Source: Acherontichlamydia pituitae
Lineage (GTDB): Bacteria; Chlamydiota; Chlamydiia; Chlamydiales; Rhabdochlamydiaceae
Length of the DNA: 64,000 nucleotides
Assembly: GCA_019634675.1 (NCBI GenBank)
Contig: JAHCAX010000010.1
Coordinates: 1 to 64,000, forward strand
Direction of reading: 5' to 3'
Of the stretch, positions 33,975 through 44,635 are shown piece after piece. The notes below the pieces were generated by a model. It had not been told where the DNA came from. It saw only the letters and a program-made list of their open reading frames with translations, and did not search any database. Made by a program: the position numbers and the translations under genes. Position 1 is the stretch's first letter. Every line of letters begins with the position of its first letter.

Positions 33975-34158
33975 TGAGGCAGTTGCAAAACTGCTTTGCC
34001 CAGAAAAATCGATGATTTTGAGGCCATTTACAAGTGGCAGCGAAGCTGCTACGCTCCATTTGACGAGGTCGGCCCCAAGTGGGCCGGCCAAGGAGAATGG
34101 ATAAAAATGGCCTCAAAAGGGCGACTTTGCTGGGCAAATGAGTTTTGCAACTGTCTCA
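33975..34158. repeat. MITE-like palindromic element C (184 bp)
   Basis: Arms 33975-34030 and 34103-34158 are reverse complements over about 56 nt at roughly 85 % with one indel; both contain CAGTTGCAAAACT, TTTGCCCAG and TTTTGAGGCCATTT. The centre holds its own GC hairpin (GGCCCCAAGTGGGCC). No gene is present. The arm sequence is related to that of the element at 45975. The element fills most of the 324-bp divergent gap between the M32 peptidase and the SpeD-like gene. Confidence 0.75.
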
Positions 34159-34264
34159 GCTTATCAAGCGGATGAAAATTCTTCTAGTCTCCAGATCGTG
34201 AATTTGCTAATTTTCTTTTCATCAAGGCTGACTATCGGACAAAACAGCCGGAAAATGGAGGAAT

Positions 34265-34675
34265 ATGAAAGACGAAGCTCTCGTGATGATGGAAGAGGAA
34301 GGGATTGAAGAGGATGGCGGTTATTGGGGATATCATTTGATCCTCGATTGCCAAGGATGCGATACGGCGCGGATCACAAGCCGGCAAAATTTGGTCTCTT
34401 TTGTAAAGACGCTTGTTTCTGCGATCGACATGAAAGCTTTTGGCGAACCGACGGTCGAGCATTTTGCGACGCATGATGCGGGAAAAGCGGGCTATTCGCT
34501 CGTTCAATTGATCGAAACAAGTTCGATCACAGGGCATTTTGTCGATAAGACAGGCGAGGCCTATCTGGATATTTTCTCCTGCAAGGAGTTTGATATCGAA
34601 CTGACCAAGGATGTCATCCGGCAATTTTTCAAGCCTAAAAAGATCAAGATCCACTATCTGACCCGTCAAGCATAA
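34265..34675 (+). CDS. S-adenosylmethionine decarboxylase-family protein (SpeD-like), variant active site
   Basis: 136 residues with the prokaryotic AdoMet decarboxylase fold: 'GYSLVQLIETSSITGHFVD', then EAYLDIFSCKEFD and FFKPKKIKIHYLTR. Family members self-cleave before a Ser to form a pyruvoyl cofactor. The canonical E-S-H-x-S-x-H-T region here reads T-S-S-I-T-G-H-F, so the cleavage Ser may be kept but its neighbours differ. Homologues with changed active sites have been reported to decarboxylate ornithine or arginine instead, so I assign family only. ATG 34265 follows GGAGGAAT. An aldo/keto reductase follows 5 bp downstream. Confidence 0.78.
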   Translation: MKDEALVMMEEEGIEEDGGYWGYHLILDCQGCDTARITSRQNLVSFVKTLVSAIDMKAFGEPTVEHFATHDAGKAGYSLVQLIETSSITGHFVDKTGEAYLDIFSCKEFDIELTKDVIRQFFKPKKIKIHYLTRQA

Positions 34676-34680
34676 CGTGT

Positions 34681-35496
34681 ATGGCCATTGTACTGAAGAA
34701 TGGAAAACAACTGCCATTGCTTGGAGTCGGCACATCGAAAGTGACGGAAGAGACTGTCGTGCACGCCCTGGAAAAGGGCGTGCGCCATATCGATGCGGCG
34801 ACTGGATATGCCAATGAAGAGATGGTGTGCAGGGCGATCAAAAAAGCAGGAATTGGCAATCACCCGCTTTTTCTGACCGTCAAGCATAACCGGAACGATT
34901 TCGAAAAAGGGGTCCGCTATTCGGTCGAAAAGAGCTTGCGGGACCTAGACCGGAAGATCGATCTGCTCTTGGTGCATAGTCCGGATGAAGATCTGCCGAT
35001 GGGCAAGATTTTGGACGAGCTTGTCCTGTTGCAGGGAGAGGGGAAGATCGGCGGTGTCGGCGTTAGCAACTTTACCCAGCCGCAGATCAAATGGTGCGTA
35101 GAGCGCCATTTTCCCATTTTAGTGAACCAGGTCGAGTTCCACCCTCTTTTTCAGCAATGGGAATTAAAGCGGTACTGCGATGAGAAAGGTGTCGCCCTTT
35201 GCGCTTACCGTCCCCTTGCGAAAGGAAAGGTATGCCAGGACGATCGGCTAAAAGCGATCGGAGAGAAGTACCATAAGAGCGCTGCGCAAGTGGCATGGCG
35301 CTGGGCTTTGCAGCTTGGGATGCCTGTTGTGAGTAAAGTTTCTGGCCAGCATGTGGACGAGTACATGAGCTTGTTCGATTTTCAGCTGACGGAAAAGGAG
35401 ATGGAGCAGATCCAGCTCATCAATCAAAAAGAACAGGGACAGACATGCACCGGCCCCTGGTCCAATTCTGTTAAACCTGGGGAAAACTGGGGTTAA
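34681..35496 (+). CDS. Aldo/keto reductase
   Basis: A 271-residue AKR barrel. The catalytic tetrad can be placed: Asp and Tyr in HIDAATGYANEE, Lys in LFLTVKHNRND and His in 'LLLVHSPDE'. 'GGVGVSNFTQPQI', NQVEFHPLF and the C-terminal NADPH-binding region follow. Substrate is open. It starts 5 bp after the SpeD-like gene, without its own strong Shine-Dalgarno, so the pair is probably co-translated. It is convergent with the PAP2 gene. Confidence 0.87.
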   Translation: MAIVLKNGKQLPLLGVGTSKVTEETVVHALEKGVRHIDAATGYANEEMVCRAIKKAGIGNHPLFLTVKHNRNDFEKGVRYSVEKSLRDLDRKIDLLLVHSPDEDLPMGKILDELVLLQGEGKIGGVGVSNFTQPQIKWCVERHFPILVNQVEFHPLFQQWELKRYCDEKGVALCAYRPLAKGKVCQDDRLKAIGEKYHKSAAQVAWRWALQLGMPVVSKVSGQHVDEYMSLFDFQLTEKEMEQIQLINQKEQGQTCTGPWSNSVKPGENWG

Positions 35497-35502
35497 CAGT
35501 CT

Positions 35503-36300
35503 CTAAGCTTCAGGCAATGCGCCCCATTTTTTCTTGATGCTGCAGCAAGCCTTGAAAAATCTCTCAAGCCCGTTCACGCAAGTTTGGAACAGCGGCGTGC
35601 AGAAGGCCCATCCCAAGAACAAGATCGTGATCGACCCGCTGCCGACGATGACATCGGAGAACCAGTGGGCTCCTGTGATCAAACGGGGCATGCAGAGGAA
35701 CGCTGCGTAAAGCGAAGCGAGGATGCCGAGGCGCCAGCCTGCAAGGTAGGAAAAGCTTGCGGCAAAGAGAAGGGCGGTCGTTCCGTGGTCTCCTGGAAAG
35801 CTCTTGGAAGAATCATCTTTGATGTGGAGCCATGGGATATGTTCTGACAAGCGGACGCTTGAATCGACAACTAAGGTTGGGCTTAAACGGGGGATGCTCA
35901 GGTTCTCTCTAAAGAGGAGGCGGTTGACAAAGTAGATGATTGCTCCGATGTAGAGGATGCAGAAGAGCAGTTCTGCGATCTTGCGAGGGCGAAGGGTTCT
36001 GGCTGCTTGCTTGACGTAAATGAAAAAGAAGATCAGGACGCAGAGGTCTTCCACCCAGTCGGCTAACTTATGGTTGGCAAGGGCCCAGAAGATCTGCCAG
36101 TTCGGCCTTCCCTCCAGCGATCCGTTGACGAGTTTAAAAAAAGCGACGTCGATCACTTCCCAAAATCCTTTTGTCGAAGGGAGGAACAACGTGGTCAGCA
36201 GGAGTGCGACCATGGCATGGCAAAAGAGAAGGGCCTTCCATCTCCATTTCTTTTCAGGGTTCAAAGGGTGGTCTAAACGGCAAGAGTCGATGCTGTTCAT
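35503..36300 (-). CDS. PAP2-family membrane phosphatase/phosphotransferase
   Basis: 265 residues, about six transmembrane helices. The PAP2 signature is split over KSFPGDHGTTALLF (phosphatase motif 2, with PGDH for the usual PSGH) and RLITGAHWFSDVIVGSG (motif 3, Arg-x5-His-x3-Asp). The first Lys/Arg-containing motif lies near LHIKDDSSK. Homologues act on lipid phosphates; LpxT-like enzymes modify lipid A. It lies 15 bp after the end of lptG on the same strand, so an envelope lipid/LPS role is reasonable. It is convergent with the aldo/keto reductase. Confidence 0.85.
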   Translation of the reverse strand: MNSIDSCRLDHPLNPEKKWRWKALLFCHAMVALLLTTLFLPSTKGFWEVIDVAFFKLVNGSLEGRPNWQIFWALANHKLADWVEDLCVLIFFFIYVKQAARTLRPRKIAELLFCILYIGAIIYFVNRLLFRENLSIPRLSPTLVVDSSVRLSEHIPWLHIKDDSSKSFPGDHGTTALLFAASFSYLAGWRLGILASLYAAFLCMPRLITGAHWFSDVIVGSGSITILFLGWAFCTPLFQTCVNGLERFFKACCSIKKKWGALPEA

Positions 36301-36315
36301 TGATGCTCGCTGGTT

Positions 36316-37389
36316 TTAAGTTTTAGCAAATTTCCACCCAAATCCCATTGAGCAGATCAGAAAGGGGCCAAGGACTGCGGCCATTGGAGGGAGGACATTG
36401 TTCTCTCCCAAAATGACAGCGGCGTCCATGATGGCGCCGAAGGTTACAAAGCTGAAAATGGCCAGTGTGTAAATTAAGAACATAGGCGTTGTGCGCGAGT
36501 AGCGGACGCAATACGGGAAGATGGCGAACAGGGAAAGCAGCGGCAGCAGTGGCATCGCGCATTTATACAGCAGGTAGCTGAGGATTTGCGGCCGCTCGAC
36601 AGCGGTCGTCCTTTTCTTTGAGTTGAGGAGCTGGATGAGCTCGCTGATCTTTCTGTTTTCGATGGGGACATATCCTTTTCCGGCTAAATCGGGCTGCCAT
36701 TTGAAGGGGGAGAAGGCGTAGGACTCATAAGATTCCGACTTGACCAGGTTGCCCTGCTTGTTCCTTTGGATGTGGTCGACAAATGCACCGATCGGGTTTT
36801 CAGGGTCGGTGGTGAGAGTCTTCATCCTCCAGATATCATCGGAAGAGCGGACCCAGAATACATCGAAGAACAGGTTGTTCTGGGCGTCTTTGGTCTGGTA
36901 GATGATCTTTGATCCGTCCTTGAGGTAGAGGGCATGGACAGGTTCTGATCGCGCGCCGCGGCGGGCATGTTTGAAATGCTTTTCCCGGAAACGGTCGAGG
37001 AAGTTGAGGCTTGAAGGGAGGAAGAACTCAAAGCTCAAGTAATTAAAAAGGGTGCATAGTCCGCATAAGAGGATGAGGGGCCGGGCAATTTTTTTCAGCG
37101 AGATGCCGGAGGATTGGAGGGCGACAAGCTCTCCGTTGTGCGTCATCGACAGCAGCTGCTTGATGCAGGCGATCAATGCGGCCAATGGGACGATCAGATC
37201 GGCCCGCTTGATGAACATGAAGCTGTAGTAGCCGATGATGTGGGAGACTTGGATCCTCTTGTCGACGATAAAGTCCTGCATATGGGTCGAGTAGTCGATC
37301 ATTGCGTAGAGGAAGTAAAAACAGCCTAGGAAAAGGAAGAAGACTTTGAGTGTTTCGCGGAAGATGTACCTTTCCCAAATCCTGTTCAT
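36316..37389 (-). CDS. lptG: LPS export permease subunit LptG
   Basis: A 357-residue YjgP/YjgQ-family permease. Three N-terminal helices (LKVFFLFLGCFYFLYAMID; ADLIVPLAALIACIKQLL; ARPLILLCGLCTLFNYL) are followed by a large periplasmic beta-jellyroll (about 120-260) and three C-terminal helices. With LptF and LptB it extracts LPS from the inner membrane. It overlaps the upstream lptF stop by 4 bp (ATGA). The gene order lptF-lptG-(PAP2) is consistent with an envelope operon; in C. trachomatis the pair is at CT838-CT839. Confidence 0.9.
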   Translation of the reverse strand: MNRIWERYIFRETLKVFFLFLGCFYFLYAMIDYSTHMQDFIVDKRIQVSHIIGYYSFMFIKRADLIVPLAALIACIKQLLSMTHNGELVALQSSGISLKKIARPLILLCGLCTLFNYLSFEFFLPSSLNFLDRFREKHFKHARRGARSEPVHALYLKDGSKIIYQTKDAQNNLFFDVFWVRSSDDIWRMKTLTTDPENPIGAFVDHIQRNKQGNLVKSESYESYAFSPFKWQPDLAGKGYVPIENRKISELIQLLNSKKRTTAVERPQILSYLLYKCAMPLLPLLSLFAIFPYCVRYSRTTPMFLIYTLAIFSFVTFGAIMDAAVILGENNVLPPMAAVLGPFLICSMGFGWKFAKT

Positions 37390-38489
37390 TCGACACCTTC
37401 ATTAATCGATTTTAGAGACCGGAGGCATAAGAGGATGATCAGCGGATGGGGAAGGAGGAATATCATGGAAGAGATGCCAGGGCAATGCTTTAATGACTTC
37501 GCTGCGACGAAGCAGACCAGGTAGAAGGAAGCAAGCGCAATGGCGTAAATGATCCCTTTTTTGGAGCGGTTGCGGCTGATCTGTATCCCGAAAGCAACCC
37601 CGATCAGCGTAAATGTAAATGCGGCGATCGAAATGGAAAGCCTGCGAGAGAGCTCGAGCTGGGCGCCTCTTCCGACCGAGAATAGGGAGTTGTGGGCCTT
37701 TTCGACCGATTCCCTGGCCAAGATCATTCTTAAAGATTGGTAGTCGTATGTCGAGTTCCAGTCGGCGTTTTGGGTGTATTGGCTTAAGTTGGAAGCTTTA
37801 GTGTTCATGACAGCTTGGTTTTCAATCACGAGATGATCGAAGCCGCTCCCTTTTTTGGGATCGACGCTGGAGATCAAGGCGACCTGTTCTCCCTTGAGGA
37901 GTTCTCCGCGCAAAGAGAGTTCTTTGGCGATCATCAGGGTGAGCCTGTTATTGGAGGTGTTCTTGATCGCAAAAACGACGTCTTCCGCATATTTGCCCGA
38001 TTTCAGCACTTTCATGTCGATATAGGCGTTCTTCAGTTTAACGAGGCTTTCTTTCTGAAGGAGGAACAGGGGATTTTTCGCAGCTGTCTGATAGATCAGT
38101 TCCTTCGAATAGGCCCGGCAGCGGGGGGCGATCTCGCAGGAGATCGTCAGGTTAACGAGGGTCAGGAACAGGCCGGCGAAGATCAGAGGGGTCGTGATCG
38201 GTTTTAAACCGAGGCCGCAGGTCCGGAACGCTGTCAGCTCGTTGTTCTTGCTCAATCTTTGGAACAGGAGCATGGCTGTGATCAGGCAGGACACAGGGAT
38301 CGCGATGGGCAGAATGTAGGGGACCTGCAGAAAGGCGAATAGAAGAACCTTGAGCTTATCGGTCCCAGAAGAGGCAAAGCGGGCAATTTCTTGAAAGCGC
38401 AGGATGAGCAGCACCGCGATAAAGCTGCTGACGCAGAGGAGGAGCACTTGAAAGAAAGAGCGCAATAAGTAGCGCCAAATTATCGGCAT
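37386..38489 (-). CDS. lptF: LPS export permease subunit LptF
   Basis: A 367-residue YjgP/YjgQ-family permease and partner of LptG. N-terminal helices (FFQVLLLCVSSFIAVLLIL; ILPIAIPVSCLITAMLLF; ITTPLIFAGLFLTLVNLTI) are followed by a periplasmic domain from about residue 125 and three C-terminal helices (LSISIAAFTFTLIGVAFGI, KGIIYAIALASFYLVCFVA, a final helix). The conserved 'NELTAFRTCGL' cytoplasmic loop matches the family. It starts ATG 38489 and is first in the lptF-lptG run. Confidence 0.9.
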   Translation of the reverse strand: MPIIWRYLLRSFFQVLLLCVSSFIAVLLILRFQEIARFASSGTDKLKVLLFAFLQVPYILPIAIPVSCLITAMLLFQRLSKNNELTAFRTCGLGLKPITTPLIFAGLFLTLVNLTISCEIAPRCRAYSKELIYQTAAKNPLFLLQKESLVKLKNAYIDMKVLKSGKYAEDVVFAIKNTSNNRLTLMIAKELSLRGELLKGEQVALISSVDPKKGSGFDHLVIENQAVMNTKASNLSQYTQNADWNSTYDYQSLRMILARESVEKAHNSLFSVGRGAQLELSRRLSISIAAFTFTLIGVAFGIQISRNRSKKGIIYAIALASFYLVCFVAAKSLKHCPGISSMIFLLPHPLIILLCLRSLKSINEGVE

Positions 38490-38540
38490 ATAATTAACTT
38501 CTTCTCTATAACAGGATCATTTTATTCGATTTCCCTCTTT

Positions 38541-38579
38541 AAGAAAATAGAAAAACCCCGTTCGGATGGAACGGGGTTT
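38541..38579 (-). terminator. Intrinsic terminator of the metallopeptidase-like gene
   Basis: A perfect 11-bp stem, AAACCCCGTTC (38553-38563) with GAACGGGGTTT (38569-38579) and a 5-nt loop. On the minus strand it runs into TTTTTCTATTTTC, placing it directly behind the gene at 38598-40184. Confidence 0.88.
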
Positions 38580-38597
38580 GGGGGTGAATAGAGACGG

Positions 38598-40184
38598 TTA
38601 CTGCAGAACGAGAAGATCTTCTTGGACTGCAAGGTCAGCTTCTTCGTTCAAGAGGTGGATCTCTTTATGGGCCAACCTTTTAGGAATGATGTTAGCCACA
38701 GGTTTTGCAGAAGCTGCGGCCTGCTGCTGGCACTTGACGCAGCAATCGCATTTGCAATTGCAGGTGCACGGGGCTGCGGCAGGAGGAGCTGCCGGATTCC
38801 AAAGAGTGTTGTATTGATGCATGACATCCAGGTATCCGATCATTCGGTCGAACAGGGTCTGGATATTTGAACCTGCTTTCAACGCCTCTTGGACGGCTGC
38901 GGCAACGACATGCGCTGCGTAAAAGTCATTGGTCTTGAACTCGCTGGTCAAAGTAGATCCTGCTCTAAGCTCTGCGGCCAAAGTATCGACGATCTTTTGA
39001 TCGGCATCGGTCCAATCTTGGATCTCTTTCAATGAATGGTTCTCTAAAGATTTTAGTTTGGTGTTGATGATCACATCGCCTACGATCTCAGCCGAATGGA
39101 TGGCTTTGTCGGTTGAAAGGCGTGTATAGCGCTTCCTAGCATCGACCAGGTAGATTGTTTTTAAATCTTTTTGCGCTTCGCTTTTAATCGCTTCGCTCCA
39201 TTCCTTTGCGCCTGCAAAGGAGAGCTGAGAGACGACGTGCGCTGCGAGGAACGCCCTTAAAATGTCGACCGGATGGGTGTCCAGCGGCGGCATGGCGCCG
39301 ACATTGCGCAAAGGTCCGCCCATCAGTCCTCGGAAATACCCGACCAGGCCAATGCCTGTCGTGGGCCCCGTGTTCAATAGTCCCAATACATCGGACGCTG
39401 TCTCATCGATGCACTGCTTCCAATAGTTGGCAAGGAAGCTGTCTCGAGTCCCTGCTAAAACCCCTTTATAGACAACATCGGCAAGCTCATCGATCAGGCC
39501 GTTGTCGGCGTGGAGGATGTCATGGCCGCAGGTCTCATGAGGAAGCGCAGACCAGCCTAGAAGACCTCTATTGAGGTGTGCAGGAGGAAGGCTGACGATG
39601 GCGCTATGGATGTGCAACTCTCCTGTGGCGTCGGCTGGCCAAGTGTAAGGCCCCGCATCGGGATTGCCCCATTTGACAAGAGGAGGAAGCACCCCTAGGT
39701 CTGGAGGCTTGATCGGCTGTCCGGTCTCATTGCTGACCCGGCTTTCCTGGCTAAGGAAACCGTCGTAAAGATCGTTGACCACTTCTTGGAATGCGTTAGT
39801 TGAAGGAGCGATGAAGTGCGTCCCATTTTGCAGTATCGCCTCGCAAATATCAGGGATGATGGCCTGGAGGAACTCTGCTTCAGGATTGCCAAAGGAACTT
39901 GAAAAAATGCTGTTGAAGCCGGATGCTCCTAATTGGGTCATATAGTTGAGGAATGGATCAAAGACCTGCTGTTGATAGATGGGAGGGAAGGAATTGCGTA
40001 TGCTTGCTGAGTGCAAGTCGCTTAATAGTTTGGCATAATTGGAACTAAAGAGTTGAACGGTCTGTTCTTTCGCGACTGCTTGCTTGATGTCGTCGACGCA
40101 GTGGCTTAAGTTGCTGATGTCTACGGAGTAGACGCTCGAGCATAGTGTGATGGCTGTAAGGAAACTGGATGTGATTCCTTTCAT
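38598..40184 (-). CDS. Secreted metallopeptidase-like protein with Cys-rich tail
   Basis: 528 residues. The first ~20 form a Sec signal peptide (MKGITSSFLTAITLCSSVYS). The middle contains SALPHETCGHDILHADNG (about residues 214-231), an HExxxH arrangement with further His, and about 45 residues later CIDETASDVLGLLNTGP. The last resembles a distal Glu/Asp ligand of zinc peptidases. The C-terminus has a Pro/Ala linker, then 'CTCNCKCDCCVKC' (about 475-488), eight Cys in 13 residues, and a Gln/Ala stretch. No family name comes to mind with confidence. Zinc hydrolase is an inference. It is inserted between lptF and tilS, which are adjacent in Chlamydia. Confidence 0.65.
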   Translation of the reverse strand: MKGITSSFLTAITLCSSVYSVDISNLSHCVDDIKQAVAKEQTVQLFSSNYAKLLSDLHSASIRNSFPPIYQQQVFDPFLNYMTQLGASGFNSIFSSSFGNPEAEFLQAIIPDICEAILQNGTHFIAPSTNAFQEVVNDLYDGFLSQESRVSNETGQPIKPPDLGVLPPLVKWGNPDAGPYTWPADATGELHIHSAIVSLPPAHLNRGLLGWSALPHETCGHDILHADNGLIDELADVVYKGVLAGTRDSFLANYWKQCIDETASDVLGLLNTGPTTGIGLVGYFRGLMGGPLRNVGAMPPLDTHPVDILRAFLAAHVVSQLSFAGAKEWSEAIKSEAQKDLKTIYLVDARKRYTRLSTDKAIHSAEIVGDVIINTKLKSLENHSLKEIQDWTDADQKIVDTLAAELRAGSTLTSEFKTNDFYAAHVVAAAVQEALKAGSNIQTLFDRMIGYLDVMHQYNTLWNPAAPPAAAPCTCNCKCDCCVKCQQQAAASAKPVANIIPKRLAHKEIHLLNEEADLAVQEDLLVLQ

Positions 40185-40351
40185 ATTCTCCTCCTTATGG
40201 GTTGAAGAAAAGAATGTTTATTTTCGAAATATAATTATTAATTATCAACTCGAATTGTTGACGAGCATGGAGGAGCTTTCAGAAAATGGATTTTGACGGA
40301 AGCTCTCCGATGATGCACAATGGGTTGAATGACAAAAGATAAAAGCCTTCT

Positions 40352-41317
40352 ATGAAAGATCCATTGGTGCAAAAGGTAAGGGCGTTCCTGGAGCCTCGCT
40401 GCGAGGTCGGAAAGCCTTTTTTGTTGGCGTATTCCGGAGGACCCGATTCGAAGGCGCTGCTCTATCTTTTATTAGAGTGCCGGAGAATGCTGAAAGCGGA
40501 GTTTTGCTTGGTCCATGTCGACCATGGCTGGAGGACGGAGAGCGCTATAGAGGCGCAGGCGATTGCCGCCGAGGCGGAAAAGCTGCAGCTCAAGCTGTTC
40601 TCATGCCGCTTAAAGACAGAAGGGATGCCGGAGAGGAACGCTGAAGCGATGGCTCGAGAGGAAAGGTTCCGCTATTTCCAGCAGGTGTATCGAGATATCG
40701 ATGCTCAAGGGCTTTTGCTTGCCCATCAAGGGGACGATCAAGCTGAAACAGTCTTAAAAAGATTATTGGAAGGGGCCCATCCGATCCACTGGCCTGGGAT
40801 AGAGGCTGATGGCAAAATGGGGGAAATGAGGACCTTAAGGCCATTGTTAGGCGTGAGCAAAAAAGAGCTGGTCCTTTGGTTGGAAGAGAAAGAGTTAACC
40901 CCGTTTATCGATGGCACAAACCTCGACCCTCGGTTTTTAAGAGGGAGGATGAGGTCGCAGATCATTCCCAACCTTTCTTCCCAGTTCGGTAAAGAAATCA
41001 GCCATAATCTCTGCAAAGCCGCCGATGCTTCTGCAGAAATTCATGCTTATCTGGTGAAAAGGTGCGAACCTCACTGGGGCAAGCTGGTCAGCGATGGTTC
41101 TACAGTCCGATGGGATCTGACGGAAGTTGAAGAAGCATTGGAACTGCGATGGCTGCTAAAGATGTGGGCGGAGAGTCAAAAACTGCAAGTGTCCTATGAA
41201 ATGCTGCAGGCGATTGCGTTGGGGTTGCTTAAGCGGGAATCGGATAAAAGGTTTCCTCTTAAAACTGGGATAATCTCGATCCATTGCGGACATTTGATTT
41301 ATGATAAATCTTGGTAA
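40352..41317 (+). CDS. tilS: tRNA(Ile)-lysidine synthase
   Basis: TilS converts C34 of the CAU-anticodon tRNA-Ile to lysidine. The 321-residue protein has the PP-loop SGGPDSKALL (about residues 28-37), 'LVHVDHGWR', AHQGDDQAETVLKRLLEG and 'GTNLDPRFLRGRMR', all typical. It is of the short form, lacking the long C-terminal domains of E. coli TilS. It precedes ftsH, as in C. trachomatis (CT840-CT841). Confidence 0.92.
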   Translation: MKDPLVQKVRAFLEPRCEVGKPFLLAYSGGPDSKALLYLLLECRRMLKAEFCLVHVDHGWRTESAIEAQAIAAEAEKLQLKLFSCRLKTEGMPERNAEAMAREERFRYFQQVYRDIDAQGLLLAHQGDDQAETVLKRLLEGAHPIHWPGIEADGKMGEMRTLRPLLGVSKKELVLWLEEKELTPFIDGTNLDPRFLRGRMRSQIIPNLSSQFGKEISHNLCKAADASAEIHAYLVKRCEPHWGKLVSDGSTVRWDLTEVEEALELRWLLKMWAESQKLQVSYEMLQAIALGLLKRESDKRFPLKTGIISIHCGHLIYDKSW

Positions 41318-41605
41318 ATTAATTTATTTTTATTCGTAAATATCTTAATTCATTTATTTTAAATCGATGTGAAAAATAATAATGGGACAAATTATTCAAG
41401 CTCTGATACGATGAAGAAACGGTGTGCTGCCGGCACTGAAGGGGTTAGATGCCTCTTTGGAAACGATTCGAATAATACGAAATTTTCATCGTTATCGCTT
41501 TCACCATCAAAGTTTTGGTGATCGGGAAACGGGGAAACTTCTTTACTTTAATCGGATGCCGGTGGTTTAATTTGTCATCTATAAACATGAAAAATAAAAA
41601 ACATT

Positions 41606-44362
<2,757 letters not shown>

Positions 44363-44372
44363 ATTTTACTAC

Positions 44373-44398
44373 CTGTTCGTGCCCTAGGGCACGAACAG
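44373..44398 (+). terminator. Perfect 26-bp palindrome behind ftsH
   Basis: CTGTTCGTGCCCTAGGGCACGAACAG is fully self-complementary, starting 11 bp after the ftsH stop. In RNA it would form a tight 11-12 bp stem; no T-run follows. A factor-assisted terminator or 3'-end stabiliser is likely from position. Confidence 0.55.
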
Positions 44399-44568
44399 AT
44401 CATTGCCAAATTTCCAATTTTCAAGTTTTTTCTGTACAATGGCGTATGAGCTTAGTTTTTACGCTCATATGTTTTCCTGCCCATCCTAAATATCCTGTTT
44501 TAATGTTTATTTAACAAATGTTTTTATGATTAATTGTCTAAGTTAATTTGTTTTAATTATCTATTGTC

Positions 44569-44596
44569 TTGAACATTAATTCTAGTTTGTTATAAT
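44569..44596 (+). promoter_or_regulatory. Promoter of the Inc-like gene
   Basis: -35 TTGAAC (44569-44574), a 16-nt spacer and consensus -10 TATAAT (44591-44596), in an AT-rich gap. The predicted start is about 33 nt before the GTG start at 44636. Confidence 0.65.
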
Positions 44597-44635
44597 TGTG
44601 TTGATTTTTTAATTAATTTAAATTTGGTGGTATTT

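Noticed and set aside
33941..34027. N-terminal extension of the M32 peptidase
   Set aside because: The extra codons run into the palindromic element and match no family sequence.
29263..35508. Shared 13-mer AGAGACTGTTAAC at 29265 and, reversed, at 35493
   Set aside because: A 13-nt match is expected many times by chance in 64 kb on two strands, and the flanks do not match.
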